DNA of 64,000 nucleotides from Diogma glabrata (GCA_963693315.1 OY856186.1:82490199-82554198); one strand, 5' to 3'; numbered from the stretch's first letter, positions 1 to 10,950 are shown. A program made the numbers and translations. Notes: generated by a model from the sequence alone, not told the origin.

Positions 1-1
1 A

Positions 2-652
2 ATAACCAGTGATAATGGCAAACAATTCACCTCTAAATTATTTCAAGAAATCTTGGATAAGTACGGCGTTCAGCATATACGTACTCCAGTTTATTCACCT
101 CAAAGTAATGCGTCCGAACGAGTCAATCGAACAATTTTATCAGCTCTTCGTTCATACCTTAGTGACACTCGTCATAATGAATGGGACGTACATTTACAGG
201 AAATAGCTTCGGCTATACGCAACGTTATTCATGGCGCCACCAATTTCTCTCCTCATTTTCTAGTCTTTGGGCAACACATGACATTACATGGTACCGAATA
301 TAAACTACGTAGATTGTTGTCACCAACAGATGAAAACGAAAACTGCGCTCTTTCTAAACCAGATAGATTGAATTTAATACGAAATAAAGTTGGTCACTAT
401 TTGAAAACTGCATACGAACGATCTGCTAAACATTACAATTTGCGAAGCCGAAACCGAGAACTGAGTGTTGGGCAGTCCGTTTTTGTTCGTTCATTTGCAC
501 AGAGTGATAAAAAGAACAAATTCAGTGCAAAGTTATCTGCAAAATTTATTCCGGCTACGATTGACTCCAAAGTTGGGAATGCAGCCTATAAACTCAAGGA
601 TGTACGTGGAAAAATAATGGGAACATTCCACCTAAAAGATATTCGGTCCTAA
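2..652 (+). CDS. Gypsy-type retrotransposon pol, C-terminal integrase part (cut by window edge)
   Basis: The frame is open from base 2, so the start lies outside the window. Residue 4 (in SDNGKQF) is the second catalytic Asp of the integrase core and residue 39 (in NASER) is the Glu, giving the D,D-35-E spacing of Ty3/Gypsy integrases. A C-terminal domain follows, with a basic, linker-like stretch around residues 115-165 and a tail ending in FHLKDIRS before the stop. Integrase inserts the element cDNA into chromosomal DNA. No stop or frameshift is visible in the retained 216 residues, so this copy may be fairly young. RT and RNase H must lie to the left. No convincing LTR could be recognised downstream, so the 3' limit of the element is unknown. 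Confidence 0.85.
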   Translation: MTSDNGKQFTSKLFQEILDKYGVQHIRTPVYSPQSNASERVNRTILSALRSYLSDTRHNEWDVHLQEIASAIRNVIHGATNFSPHFLVFGQHMTLHGTEYKLRRLLSPTDENENCALSKPDRLNLIRNKVGHYLKTAYERSAKHYNLRSRNRELSVGQSVFVRSFAQSDKKNKFSAKLSAKFIPATIDSKVGNAAYKLKDVRGKIMGTFHLKDIRS

Positions 653-2395
653 TTTCAGGTAAAGCCCGGCATGAGACTTTTCAGGGTGTGGGACGTCCCC
701 ACGACTTGTAACCCGTCGTTACAATTTTCAAATATAACAAATTAAACATCCTGAAAGCAAACAAATGTTACAGAAAAGGTACTAACAATATGCGATCTAT
801 TGTGTAAACATGATAATAATTAAAATATTTCTCTTGATATCATCTGATCAACTAACTGTAATGTTGCAATTAAAAAGAGAAGTGGAGGGAAAAACAAACA
901 AAAATATATTTTTACATTTTCGATAATTATTGATTTTTGGAGATAAGTTGATCAGTTCAATTTGGAACCCTAAAAAGTGAAGTTGATTTTTCTGGAGTTG
1001 AATAAGTTTTAATTTTTATTTAAGAACACAAAAATTTTGATGCTAAATAGTTTTAGATCTTTGATATAGATAAATAAGTTGATTATTTTAGAAGTAACAT
1101 GTACCAGTTCATGTATCATAGTATCATAGTTAGTGTTATCCAACTGTTTCTTTTGTAACCGTATGGATATTGTTCATCATTTGTTCAATCATTAAATTAA
1201 TTCAGAGATAAATTTATCTATTGGGTTCTCATTTTAATTGAAATCGACTGATAATTATAAGTGGATTAGTACTGGCAGAGTATTTTGATTATTATAAATT
1301 TTTTTTTGTTGAAACAATTGTATTAAAAGAAAAACGGCATCGGCTCGATTATCCGTATGGATATTGTTCATCATTTGTTCGTAAATACCAAAGCAGTGAA
1401 TTAAAAAATAAGGAAATAAGCAGCTGAGCGAAAATAAATTGTGTTTAAAGAATCATACAATTTATTCGGAAATAAATTTACATATTTGGATTTCATTTTT
1501 AATTGAAATCAGCTGATAATTATAAGTGAATTAATACTGGCAAAGTATTTTGATTATTATAAATTTTCTTTTGTTGAAATAATTGTATAAAAGAAAAAAA
1601 ATGGCGTTAACTCGATTATTCGAGACGCAGGTTTTTTTTTCCTGTTAACTGTAGAGGTTGAAAATGTGCTTAGAGGTGAAGTAAAAATTGAAAATATAAG
1701 TGAAGTATTAATTGAAAGAGAAAAGTTTATAAAAACAAGTTTATAAAATAGTTTAAACAAGTTTATGAAAACAAGTTTATTAAAAAAAAAAAATTTTAAC
1801 AGTGTCTGAGAACAAAAAATGAAATAAAAGAAAAAAAATGAGAAAAAAATGAAATTAAATGTTTCCCTGTGTTGTTGTTCCCCTGTGCATACATAGTTAG
1901 GTCTAATTTTAGGAGGTGACGGGTAAGCTAAGAATTTTTTTTGAATAATTTTTTTTATTATTTTAAACATACATTCTCAATAAAACTTATTTGAAAAGTT
2001 GATGAAATTAAAAATTTTTTTTGTTTTCCTTTTTTTTATTTTTATTTTATTTTATTTTTTTTTCCTTAAATTAAATATAGGCTAACGGGGGGCCGCAGGT
2101 GGGAGTGGTGGTTGGTGGAGCGACGGGTGAGGTGCGAATTCCAAGGTAAGCTAAATGTATATTCCCTAGTTTTAATACCGCTCTAAAATATACCCTCCTG
2201 GTTCATCGGTTAACCCACGAGAACAGTTCCCGAAACTTTAGCCGGTTTGCAAGAGAGCGGTCCGATGAAAATACAGCCAGGACGATTCTGGCAACGGAAT
2301 CAAGGTCATCTTGTTTTTTTTTTTAAACTGGATGATTTTGTGAACGTTACAAAATGGAAATACATACATATATATTAAATACATATTTAATGAAA
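653..2395. other. AT-rich non-coding stretch with a short GC-richer patch
   Basis: No gene is recognised. Open frames here are low-complexity poly-Lys/Phe shadows. The direct repeat at 1161-1630 lies inside. A patch at about 2085-2300 is clearly richer in G and C than its surroundings and contains a donor-like CCAAG/GTAAGC near 2141. It could be an old 5' UTR exon of the kinase pseudogene that starts at 2396, or simply another element fragment; the sequence does not decide. Confidence 0.5.
1161..1630 (+). repeat. Diverged direct duplication (~130-190 bp unit)
   Basis: The segment from about 1201 to 1354 recurs at about 1461-1622: both contain TTTTAATTGAAATC, CTGATAATTATAAGTG and AGTATTTTGATTATTATAAA in the same order, at roughly 85-90% identity by eye. 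A 26-bp piece beginning GTATGGATATTGTTCATC occurs at 1161 and again at 1355, which shows that the unit was longer than the most obvious match. No coding potential is seen. Confidence 0.75.
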
Positions 2396-2556
2396 ATGTC
2401 TGAAAAATATGCAAAATTTAGTGATAACATTGAGGAGGTGGGTTTGTTTACAGGCAATATTTTTATTTTGTTTTATTTTATTCGTTTTATTTAATTTTAG
2501 GATTACAAAATATTTTCGATTTTGGGAAAGGGTGGTTTTGCAACTGTTTATAAGGC
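2396..2556 (+). pseudogene. Plk4: Plk4-like exon 1, intron 1 and first part of exon 2
   Basis: ATG at 2396 opens a 14-codon exon ending FSDNIEE, followed by a GTGGGT donor at 2438, a 63-bp T-rich intron and an AG acceptor at 2499-2500. Exon 2 starts DYKIFSILGKGGF and carries the P-loop; it is cut after AAGGC at 2556 by the LINE insertion. Intron phase and residue order agree with the start of the Plk4 kinase domain. The long open frame that runs on from here past 2557 is kinase fused by chance to LINE coding sequence. Confidence 0.8.
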
Positions 2557-2811
2557 TTTTTTTAAACAATTTTCCTGGAAACGTAATTGTCTTACCGGTC
2601 GAGACCCTAACATAGCTGCGTTAAATTTTTCGGAGGCTATTCTTGAGGGTATGCGAAAATTTATTCCCAATAGATTAACCGTTCCTAAGACTGATCTATG
2701 GTTTTCCAAAAAATGCAAAACGGCAATTAAAATTAAGAAAAGGGCATTTCAAAAGTTTAATCAAAACAAAACTGATGAAAACTTTAAACAGTACCGAATT
2801 GAGAGAAATAT
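2557..2811 (+). pseudogene. LINE piece 1: linker upstream of RT
   Basis: The frame reads NIAALNFSEAILEGMRKFIP, then TVPKTDLWFSKKCKTAI and a Lys-rich helix, as in Jockey-type ORF2 between endonuclease and RT, where a WFS or WWN motif precedes the basic segment. It is cut at about 2811 by the retroposon at 2812-3480. The reading continues only after 3480, with what seems to be a loss of several tens of codons. Confidence 0.65.
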
Positions 2812-3480
2812 ATTTTTTTTTAATAAAATGTGTTGTGTAGTAGGAATTACAATATGTGTCACAATAACACATAAAAACCTTTTAAGACCAAGGTCCCTCA
2901 ACAACATACGTTCAAAGGTGTTGATGTACGTAAATCTTTCTTTTTTTGTTTTTTTTTATATTTTTTGTTAAAGAATGGATAACTAAACAAAAAATCCTAT
3001 CACTGACAAAATATGACATAGGCCAATATTTTATGATAGAATAGAGAAAATAAAAGTAAATTAAAAGGTAAATAGCAATTTTTTACCAAAATTCGCTGAA
3101 ACAAAACAAAAATGTAGTTGCCAATAGTCCAGCCGGTTGCATATTCCTTGATCCTGTGACGCACAGTCTTTCTTAATGATTGAAGCCCACACGTAGTTAT
3201 ATGAACGCTCGTTTCTTCAAGAAAGCAATAGCGTCTCATCATCAAGGACTATTTCACAGCTAAGATTGAGGGTGCTACCGTTGACTGAATACAGTTCAGC
3301 CGCCACCACCCCTAAGATGTCACCTTGGCTAGTGATATCTCACTGCTATTGCCAGTGGTATGTGATATCTCACGTTAACTCGTATGTCAATAGCAGGGAC
3401 TGGAGTACGCGGGGTTGTCACACCCGTAGATCAAAAATAAAAAAAAATTTCAAAACAATAAAAACTGGTCCCTCCATGCG
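2812..3480 (-). mobile_element. Short retroposon-like element, copy 1 (non-coding, poly(A) on minus strand)
   Basis: This ~670-bp sequence recurs at 49206-49900 with roughly 85-90% identity by eye. Both copies begin on the + strand with a poly-T run followed by AATAAAATGTG and end precisely at CCCTCCATGCG, after which the flanks differ completely. On the minus strand it would start at CGCATGGAGGG and end in poly(A), so it moves like a non-LTR retroposon or a LINE-mobilised non-autonomous family. Two GATATCTCAC motifs lie about 30 bp apart near 3338 and 3362. I see no tRNA-type A/B boxes, no ORF and no clear TSD, so class and promoter remain open. Confidence 0.7.
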
Positions 3481-4031
3481 GGAGGGAGTCAATTCCTAGA
3501 GTTTCGCACAACATGATGCCCATAATTTTTCGTAAAAACATTGTTCGGAAAATGCTTTTACAAATTAATACTAATAAGGCATCTGGACCAGATCGTATTC
3601 CCCCAATTATTCTGAAAACCTTTGCTAGGGAGTTAGCACCAATCCTCACTAAAATCTTTTATTTGTCATATAAGAAAGGAGTTTTTCCTGAAATATGGAA
3701 AATTGCAAGCGTACAACCAGTTCCAAAAAAGGGTAGTAAGACTGATCCAACAAATTACAGACCCATTTCAATTTTATCGGTTGTTTCAAAAATTTTTGAA
3801 AAATATATTAATTTTAATATAATGAGCATCTTAGAATCTTCCAAACTACTTAATGAAAGACAATACGGGTTTCGAAAAGGAAGAGCGACGGGAGATTTAC
3901 TTTCCTTTGTCACTCATATATGGAACAAATCGCTTGAAAATCATGGTGAGACTTTCGGTATTGCTCTTGATATATCCAAAGCATTTGATAAAGTTTGGCA
4001 CAACAATCTTATTTGCAAATTAAGATGTAAT
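3481..4031 (+). pseudogene. LINE piece 2: N-terminal half of reverse transcriptase
   Basis: From 3513 the frame reads INTNKASGPDRIPPIIL, WKIASVQPVPKKGSKTDPTN, YRPISILSVVSKIFEKYI, ERQYGFRKGRATGDLL and LDISKAFDKVWH, i.e. RT motifs 0 to A in canonical order, with the first catalytic Asp in LDISKAFD. The piece ends at 4031, where a 2.0-kb TIR element interrupts it; the frame continues directly at 6050 once one copy of the AT repeat is removed. Confidence 0.85.
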
Positions 4032-4511
4032 CCCAGGTAACAATTTAACCTAGGTAATCATGGAGTAAAGCTTTAAAAGAGGAATTTAAAATGGAAGGGG
4101 AAAATTAAAATTCTTGAACTATGCATGATAAAAGTTTTATACAAGCTCTACTCAAGGAGAAAAGGCGTATGAAAAAATATTCTTTATTCAAGAAGGCATA
4201 TATAATGCTTTATACATGTTTTATATAAGTGTTTGAATAAAGTGGTACATAAGTTGTTATTCAAGGCTTATTCAAATACTGTCAAAATGTTACTTGAATA
4301 AAGTGCTTGAGTAAATATTTTCTCAAGAGAATTACTCAGTGGCTATTCAAGAAGCGATGCCACTGAAAAAAAAAATTGGTGATTGTTTCCTTTAGTTATT
4401 TTGGTTAATTGGCGCATTAAACTCCTTTTTTTGTATATTGCTGCTAATGAGTTAATCTTTTATCGGAAATTACAATTTAGTTTACACATTTCGCATCTTT
4501 ACAAACGCCTG

Positions 4512-4583
4512 TAGCTGGGATCGAACTCGTAACCTTTGATTCTCCAGGACCGCACGCTATCCACTTCTCTATTTAGCAGCTGT
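4512..4583 (-). tRNA. tRNA-like sequence (pseudogene or SINE head), minus strand
   Basis: The minus strand carries an A-box-like AGAGAAGTGGATAGCG and, about 30 nt later, a B-box-like GGTTACGAGTTCGATCCC, at normal tRNA spacing. The outermost 5 bp pair (AGCTG with CAGCT), as in an acceptor stem, but the T-stem is mispaired and no convincing anticodon stem forms. It reads as a decayed tRNA-derived sequence, not a functional tRNA. Confidence 0.45.
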
Positions 4584-4919
4584 CATAAAGAAAATTGAAA
4601 CTTAATCACTATTGTTTAACAAATTATTTGTACACATTTCAAGTTTCGGACCACTACCACGACTATGAATTAATTTTTAATCAAACATTTTGATTAGGAA
4701 TGCATATAAAGTGTACTAATGATTTCCTAAAATGAGAATATATGGGTTTTTGTTAAAAATAATATTGGTTATGATTGAGGAGAATCTCGAAATGAAAATA
4801 ATTTTGCGTATTCATATACGATATCTACGCATGTGTTTTCATTCAATTGTACGATTAAAAATGATTAAAGAATAAAAATAAAATAAAAAAAAGGAAAATA
4901 AAATTCATAAATGAAAACG

Positions 4920-4985
4920 TGCCTGGCAGGAATCGAACACAGACCCTCTTCCTCATCGTTTACCTTCACGCACGTTCATTAAATC
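4920..4985 (-). tRNA. Second tRNA-like segment in the same TIR element, minus strand
   Basis: The minus strand contains GGGTCTGTGTTCGATTCCTG, a good B-box/T-loop match, preceded about 35 nt upstream by a weak A-box-like GCGTGAAGGTAAACG. The ends (GAACGTGC and GGCACGTT) can pair. Stem structure is incomplete. Probably a tRNA-derived relic. Confidence 0.35.
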
Positions 4986-6047
4986 AAGTTCCACGACAGG
5001 AATAAAACGTTACTCAATACAGAACAAAAGTGTTACTCAAGCTACGTAAGGGGTATAGTATGCTGTGATTGGCATTACTTTCAGTTGCACAATTTGGCTG
5101 ATTAATAAATAAATGTTAAATGACCATGTTAAATAAACGTTCTACGTTATATTTTCCATAAGTCAGTTGCAACCTGTTGCAAGTTTTGACATAATTTTTT
5201 CCCAAGCAAATTGCGCACTAATATGGCGATTACATACATTTAATACAAAAATGAATTGTATGACAAATTATCATCAGTTTATTTATTTGTTGACCAACTC
5301 AAATCATTATATAAACCATCATCAGGAATGGTAAATCTCAATCAATTTATAAACCATCATCAGAAACGTTTGAATAAATGGTTGCGGAATAATGGCAATT
5401 GCAAATTTCCATTGACGAAAATATGTCTACCATTTTTAAATAATCTTTTGTATTAATCAATAATAGTTTGTTAAAGTTCTTAAAGGTTTGTTAACTTTTT
5501 AAACACGATAAGTGATTTAATAAAAAAACACACAATCGCGAATTAAACAACGAACTGTCAAAAATATTGACAGATCGATTTGCTGTAAATCTTTTAATAT
5601 TTATTGAAAACAGCCGTATATAAGAAATATTACTTGAGTAACAATTTTCTTGAATACTACTAAAATTATTATACATAAATAAAGACGTATACAAAGAACT
5701 ATCCTTGGGTAAGAATCTTCTTGGATTCTTCCTAAAAGTTGTACTTTAATAAAGGTTTATATAAGGGATTGAATTCTTGAGTAAAAACATCTATTGAATA
5801 CTACCTTAAAAGTTATATGTGAATAAAACCTTATAAAAGATATTATACTTGAGTAACACTTGCTTGAATATGCACTAAATATTTATTATTGAATTAAGCT
5901 TTACTTAAGGAATTATATAAGAAACTTAGTGAATCTAGTCTTTTACAAGCTTTTTTTAGGTAAAGCTTGAATAATATGGTCTTACACAATGCTTTTTCAA
6001 GTTAAGTTGGAATAATTTAAAAAATTTAGGCGAAATTGTTACCTGGG

Positions 6048-6286
6048 ATGGTTTGGATGAGCAACTTATATCTTGGATACAAAGTTTTATTTCCGAGCGG
6101 TAATTTCGGGTCAATGTTGATGGTATTTCATCGGATGTCTTTTCAACTAATGCAGGAGTTCCTCAGGGTTCTGCTTTGTCACCAACTCTTTTTTTAATTT
6201 ATATTAATGATTTGTTGGATTCAACGATTAGTCCTATCCATAGTTTTGCTGATGATAGCACTCTTCATGCGTCTCATGAGAACCCT
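6048..6286 (+). pseudogene. LINE piece 3: RT catalytic core
   Basis: It reads GLDEQLISWIQSFISER, then an in-frame TAA at about 6100, FRVNVDG, GVPQGSALSPTLFLIYINDL (RT motif B) and SFADDSTLH (motif C with the catalytic AspAsp). The stop shows that the LINE was already decaying or was mutated after insertion. The piece ends at the CCCT target site of the long-LTR element, and the frame continues as HENPKLYSQLALNN at 17404. Confidence 0.85.
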
Positions 6287-7875
6287 TGTAATGGATAGTC
6301 TGGACTAATGTCAGAACGTAGTGTATTACAGTCGCAGTTTCCTTAGTTGTTGTTCCTTATATTAATCTGTACCACTTGTAATAGATTCTCATCCCTTCAT
6401 CATCAATAGTCATATTTCGTGTAGTTTCCTTAACCCATAGTTTCCTTATATATTTCTTAAAATCTAACTAAATCTGCAATAGCCGGACAAACGTATAGGA
6501 GAAAGAAAATTGCACTAATTACCCTGATTTATTTATTCATTAATATAACATAATATTGGTTAATTTGAATTAATTAATAATTTTCTTTAATCATCATCCG
6601 TATAACCACAAAAATTTAATCAGAATTTAATCTTGCAACGCACTAAAATTGACGCGCGTTATGCTTCCATTCGATTGTTCTCGCCTTACTACTTGAGTTT
6701 AAACTCTTCTTTTTTTTCAAAACACAAACCGTAATGAAACAACGAAATTCTCAAAACCTCATAACAGCTACGTGTATTCTGTTTCCAATCGTCAACATAC
6801 AACGAATTACTATTCTTGCTTTGTTAAACATTTGATTTGTCTTTGTATGAGTGTTTTGCTTTAAACAATCCTTCCGTTATTGAACTGAACTTCACTGTAC
6901 TGATATTGCAGAATGTAGTTAATAAATGTCTAAACATCATATCATTGATCGAATCTGTATTTGATTCATTTTGAATTCAATTATACGTGTTATGGATGTG
7001 TCGGAAATATCCTGTGTCCCAACCTTATTTTAGTACAATATTATCAAATAGCAAACGGTTTTGTGAACTATAATAAGTTCCCAATAATTTGAAAATCTGA
7101 TGTAAATTAATTATCTCCCATCTAAACACTATATTCGAGTTATTGCGAGACTAAAAATTTGACTATATAATGAGCACTGTAAAATTATTCATTCTCTTGT
7201 GCAACCTATCTCTCATGAATGACAAAATACAGAAATTTTGCATTCATGCATTTTCGATTAAATTTAAGTTTAAAAGTTAAGTAGTGGAATTTTTAATTAG
7301 CATCAATTTAGGTCAATTATTGCAATTAGTTAAATTATTTTAAATGTCTCGCGTCCCGATAGTGTAATTTAGGAAAAAAAATTATTTATATGTTTGTGTT
7401 TTTTTGAAAACAAGATAATAAATAAAAAAATCATATATGTTTTGTGCGGTAAAACCAAGTTACAAAAAAAATCTTAAAACAAAAATTTTAAATGACCCTG
7501 TAGGTTGTTGGGCAGTTCTATTACATTTGTTTTTTGGTGTTTGGACGGCTGTCAGGTGTGCATGAGATTTTGTTGGAGGAGTGTTTTTCTTTTACTACGT
7601 CGGCAGTTCTCAACAATGGAATAAAATTCACCATGAAGATGACGATCGTGAGTGATTGTGATACATATTACTTTTGATGGACGTCTGGTCCTGCATTTCG
7701 CGAAATTGTGCCAATTTGGATAAAAAATATCACGTCAAACTTTTGGGCTTGGCTGACATTTTGGATAAGCGCGAAAAAGGATTAGTAAAGGTACCAAAAA
7801 TTTTATAAAACTGTGAGAATTTATTAGGGACCTGCATAATTCGCTTAACGAATTAGCTTTCTGTTCTAAATACCT

Positions 7876-8470
7876 ATTCCGTGTTCCGATAAATTGTGTC
7901 ATCATTGTTATTAAATTATTGATCTTTAATCGAGTGAATATTTCTAATTTATTAAATATAAATATCAAAAAAAATCATTATCTGTAACTATAAATTATAC
8001 AAATGCACGGGACTGGCATGATCAATTTAAAATATTTATTACCGTGTTTAGTTAAATTGTGTCGTCATTGTTCTTAAATTATTGAACTTTAGTCTAGCGA
8101 ATATTCCTAATATATTAAATATAAATATCAAAAAAAATCATTATCTGTAACTATAAATTATACGAATGTACGGGACTGGCATGATCAATTTAAAATAATT
8201 ATTACCGTGTTAGTTAAAATGTGTCGTCCTTGTTATTAAATTATTTAACTTTAGGCTAGTGAATATTTATAATTTATTAAATATAAATACAAAAAAAAAA
8301 AAACAAAAAAATCTTTATCTGTAAATATAAAATATAAGAATGTACGAGACTGGCGTGATGAGTTGTAAATAATTATTACCGTGTTTATATAACTTTTGTC
8401 GTTCTTGTTATTAAATGATTAAACTGTAATTTAAAGAATAGTTCAAATATATCTTAAATAAAAATAGTTT
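7876..8470 (+). repeat. Tandem array, ~165-175 bp unit, about 3.5 copies (inside LTR)
   Basis: Units start with ACCGTGTT(T)AGTTAAATTGTGTCGTC at about 7877, 8041, 8203 and 8380, each containing AATATAAATATC and GGGACTGGCATGATCAATTT. Copies differ by 5-20%. The same array lies in the second LTR at about 15494-16088. Confidence 0.85.
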
Positions 8471-8477
8471 ATTCAAC

Positions 8478-9260
8478 GAATTGGATTATAAAATTATTCA
8501 CCGATTTTGATTGCAATTGGGTTCCATGAATTTGAATACAAATTTAGTCAACGCATTTGACTACAAATTTATTCAACGGTGTGGACTTTAAAATCATTCA
8601 ACGCATTTGAATTGCAAATTGTTTCAACGTTATTGGTTATAAATTTAGTCAACGCTTTTGACTACAAATTTATTCAACTATTTGGATTACTAATTTTATC
8701 ACCGCAATTGATTACAAATTGGTTCAACGTCCTTGTTTATAAATTTAGTCAACGCTTTTGACTACAAATTTACTCAACTATTTTTACTAATTTTATCAAC
8801 GCATTTGATTACAAATTGGTTCAACGTTATTGTTTATAAATTTAGTCAACGCTTTTGACTACAACTTTATTCAACTATTTGGATTACTAATTTTATCACC
8901 GCAATTGATTACAAATTGGTTCAACGTTATTGTTTATAAATTTGGTCAACGCTTTTGACTACAAATTTATTCAACTATTTGGATTACTAATTTTATCAAC
9001 GCAATTGATTACAAATTGTTTCAACGTTATTGTTTATAAATTGAGTCAACGCTTTTGACTGCAAATTTATTCAACTATTTTTTTTCTACTTCTATCAACG
9101 CATTTGATTACAAATTGTTTCAACGTCATTGTTTATAAATTTGGTCAACGCTTTTGACTACAAATTTATTCAACTATTTGGATTACCAATTTTATCAACG
9201 CACGTGATTATAAATTGGTTCAACGTCATTGTTTATAAATTGAGTCAACGCTTTTGAAGG
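8478..9260 (+). repeat. Higher-order tandem array: 25-bp subunit, ~100-bp unit (inside LTR)
   Basis: A ~25-bp subunit of the form TCAACGNNTTTGANTANAAATTTAT repeats about 30 times. Groups of four subunits form a ~98-100-bp higher-order unit, with TCAACGCTTTTGACTAC recurring near 8648, 8747, 8845, 8945, 9045, 9143 and 9241. There are no unrelated spacers between units. A copy lies at about 16096-16878 in the second LTR. Confidence 0.85.
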
Positions 9261-9780
9261 ACAAACTGACTCACGATTTTAAATACAAGTTTATGCAACG
9301 CTGCTGATCACCAATTGATTCATCGTTTCTCCATAACGTTCGCGACATACAAAGTATTTTTTTGCGAGATTTCAAACCTGAACAACGTGCTGATGGAGGG
9401 CTGATGGAAGCAGAATAGGAGGACGGGGTTTAATCATGGGGTGAGTAAAGTTATTTTATTACTTCGGTCATAATGATAAAGGGGTGTGAATGTGTGTGTG
9501 TGTGGGCGTATGTGAGTGAACGTGGGGGTTGGACGTGTTGATCGTGGGTCTTTCGCAACAGGGGTCGCCAGAGTCTTCGTTTTTCCACTTGTATTTCTTT
9601 CCATTTCTGCAAACTTTCGTGAATAGCGTACATGTCTGTATTTGTGCTGAAGTAGCAGGGTTACTTTATCGTTCCCATGGGCTGAAGCTAGTTTGGGGCT
9701 TGAAAATCAATCTCGCTAGGTACGCTTCCTGCTATGTCCTTCTCATTGGTTCGCCAATGAGAAAGCGCTTCATTACAAAT

Positions 9781-9800
9781 TGGCGCCCAACGTGGGGCTC
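9781..9800 (+). promoter_or_regulatory. Primer-binding site complementary to tRNA-Lys(CTT)
   Basis: TGGCGCCCAACGTGGGGCTC starts 3 nt after the 5' LTR. From memory of the fly tRNA-Lys(CTT) 3' end, it is complementary over all 20 nt including CCA. It would prime minus-strand DNA synthesis and fixes the + strand as the sense strand of the element. Confidence 0.85.
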
Positions 9801-10177
9801 CTCTAAGGGTTTCTACAGCAATGTAGGACTCTGGAGGAGTCCCTCCATAACTTCAAAAATTTTGAAAAATTTTTTTTTTGAAAATTTTTCCTCATATTAA
9901 CTTTCTGTTTCCACCCAACAATAGTAAAAGACTCTGGCGGCGTAGAAGCAATTCCCTGCTTCACACGCGCAGGAGCAAAGGAAGTCTGAGAGTCCTCAGA
10001 CTTTACTTTGATGGGGAGTTGCGTCCCTACGCCTCCAGCAATGTTCTCCTTTTTTTGGTATTTTTTCTGTAACGCAAGGGTGAGAATAGTTCTTCGGAAT
10101 TATTCTCAATGGGGGTTACAATCCCACGTACCCTAGTAGCGGATGGGTTTCTTGCTGGCACGGGGAATGCCAGGGGT

Positions 10178-10249
10178 GACCAGATGCCAGACTTAGATTT
10201 TTTGTAGAATGGTGTATACGCCTACTACATCCAGTCTGGTCATCTGGTC
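10178..10249 (+). other. Strong hairpin in the element leader
   Basis: GACCAGATG.CCAGACT at 10178-10193 pairs with AGTCTGGTCATCTGGTC at about 10233-10249 around a ~38-nt loop. Placed in the leader of the long-LTR element, it is a candidate RNA packaging or dimerisation structure. Function is inferred only from position. Confidence 0.6.
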
Positions 10250-10336
10250 ATGCTCTGGGTTCGTTGTGACATCAGGACTCTCATCCGAGCTACCGTCTCC
10301 TTAACGTTAGAGCCCCCTCCCAGGAGCGTTAGCATC

Positions 10337-10470
10337 CTATGATCTGAGTTGTCCAGTTCTCGCGAATGATACTGGGGAACATCTTCTAAAGCGGTTTGAT
10401 ATCAACTGCTGAGGGAAGATGTTCGCCCAGCCTTCATGTCGCGAGTTAATTGGATTAACTCAGATCATAG
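10337..10470 (+). other. Long nested hairpin, 14-bp perfect outer stem
   Basis: CTATGATCTGAGTT (10337-10350) is perfectly complementary to AACTCAGATCATAG (10457-10470). Inside, CTCGCG (near 10358) pairs with CGCGAG (near 10439) and GAACATCTTC with GAAGATGTTC. This yields a ~134-nt multi-part stem in the untranslated leader. Conserved long stems are typical of encapsidation signals; that role is an inference. Confidence 0.65.
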
Positions 10471-10837
10471 CACCTCCCCGTATGTTTCGTCGTTCTCGAT
10501 CGCGGATGAGAAGTGTCGGTTGATTGAATAATGGTGCAGAGGATTTATCCTCTGACCATTCCGGCGGCACTTGTCATCCGGGTGACGGGCCGACGACACA
10601 TACCCCACCTTATTCCTGTCTCACCTTACCTCCTCCTTTCCTTATTCATCCCTTCTTGCTCCCTTTCCCTTACCTTGTTCCCATCCTTTAACGTAGTGTA
10701 ATTTTAAACTTTTTTTTGGTCCCCAAACAAACTAAAAAACAAAATAAAATCAACATAAATAATGAAAGACCGGCGATCACCTCTTCCAACCCCAGGTGTG
10801 GTGAACTCCCCCCGTGATTGGTCCGTCCGTCCGTCGT

Positions 10838-10950
10838 CAGTAAATAAGTAAATAAATAAATATATTGAATAAATAAATAAATAAATATATTAAATAAATA
10901 AATAAATATTTATTAATAAATAAATGAATAAATATTTATTAGTAAATGAA
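10838..10950 (+). repeat. AT-rich microsatellite (TAAA)n
   Basis: About 110 bp of imperfect TAAA/TAAATATT repeats lie within the internal region of the long-LTR element. There is no coding or structural significance beyond slippage-prone sequence. Confidence 0.85.

Larger units (their letters stand above)
4032..6047. mobile_element. 2.0-kb element with inverted termini CCCAGGTAACAATTT
   Basis: The left end is CCCAGGTAACAATTTAACCTA and the right end is the reverse complement with two mismatches. AT flanks both sides (4030-4031, 6048-6049). Removing the element and one AT restores the LINE reading frame through ..RCNGLDEQL.., so these are real insertion borders. The subterminal 200-400 bp on both sides are crowded with variants of CTTGAATAAAG / CTTGAGTAA, like transposase-binding arrays. 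No transposase ORF remains: this looks like a non-autonomous DNA transposon of unassigned superfamily. Two tRNA-like segments sit inside it (4512-4583, 4920-4985). Confidence 0.7.
6287..9777 (+). repeat. 5' LTR of the long-LTR element
   Basis: It spans 3491 bp from TGTAATGG to CATTACA, with 7-bp inverted ends. It contains two tandem arrays (7876-8470 and 8478-9260) and a (TG)n microsatellite near 9490 that is 4 bp shorter than in the other LTR. All ORFs inside recur in the second LTR simply because the LTRs are copies. The orientation (5') is set by the primer-binding site just downstream. Confidence 0.9.

Noticed and set aside
2522..2971. Open frame beginning with the kinase P-loop and running 149 codons
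   Set aside because: It is the Plk4 exon fused by the LINE insertion to LINE and retroposon sequence; the TSD at 2552-2556 marks the joint, so it is not a novel chimeric gene.
7735..7968. Identical ORFs in both LTRs (also at 15353-15586, 8579/16197 and 9529/17151)
   Set aside because: Identity follows from LTR duplication alone; no domains, and the frames cross tandem repeats.
8478..9260. Regular short repeats resembling a CRISPR array
   Set aside because: Subunits are contiguous with no unique spacers, the context is a eukaryotic LTR, and the array is duplicated with the LTR.
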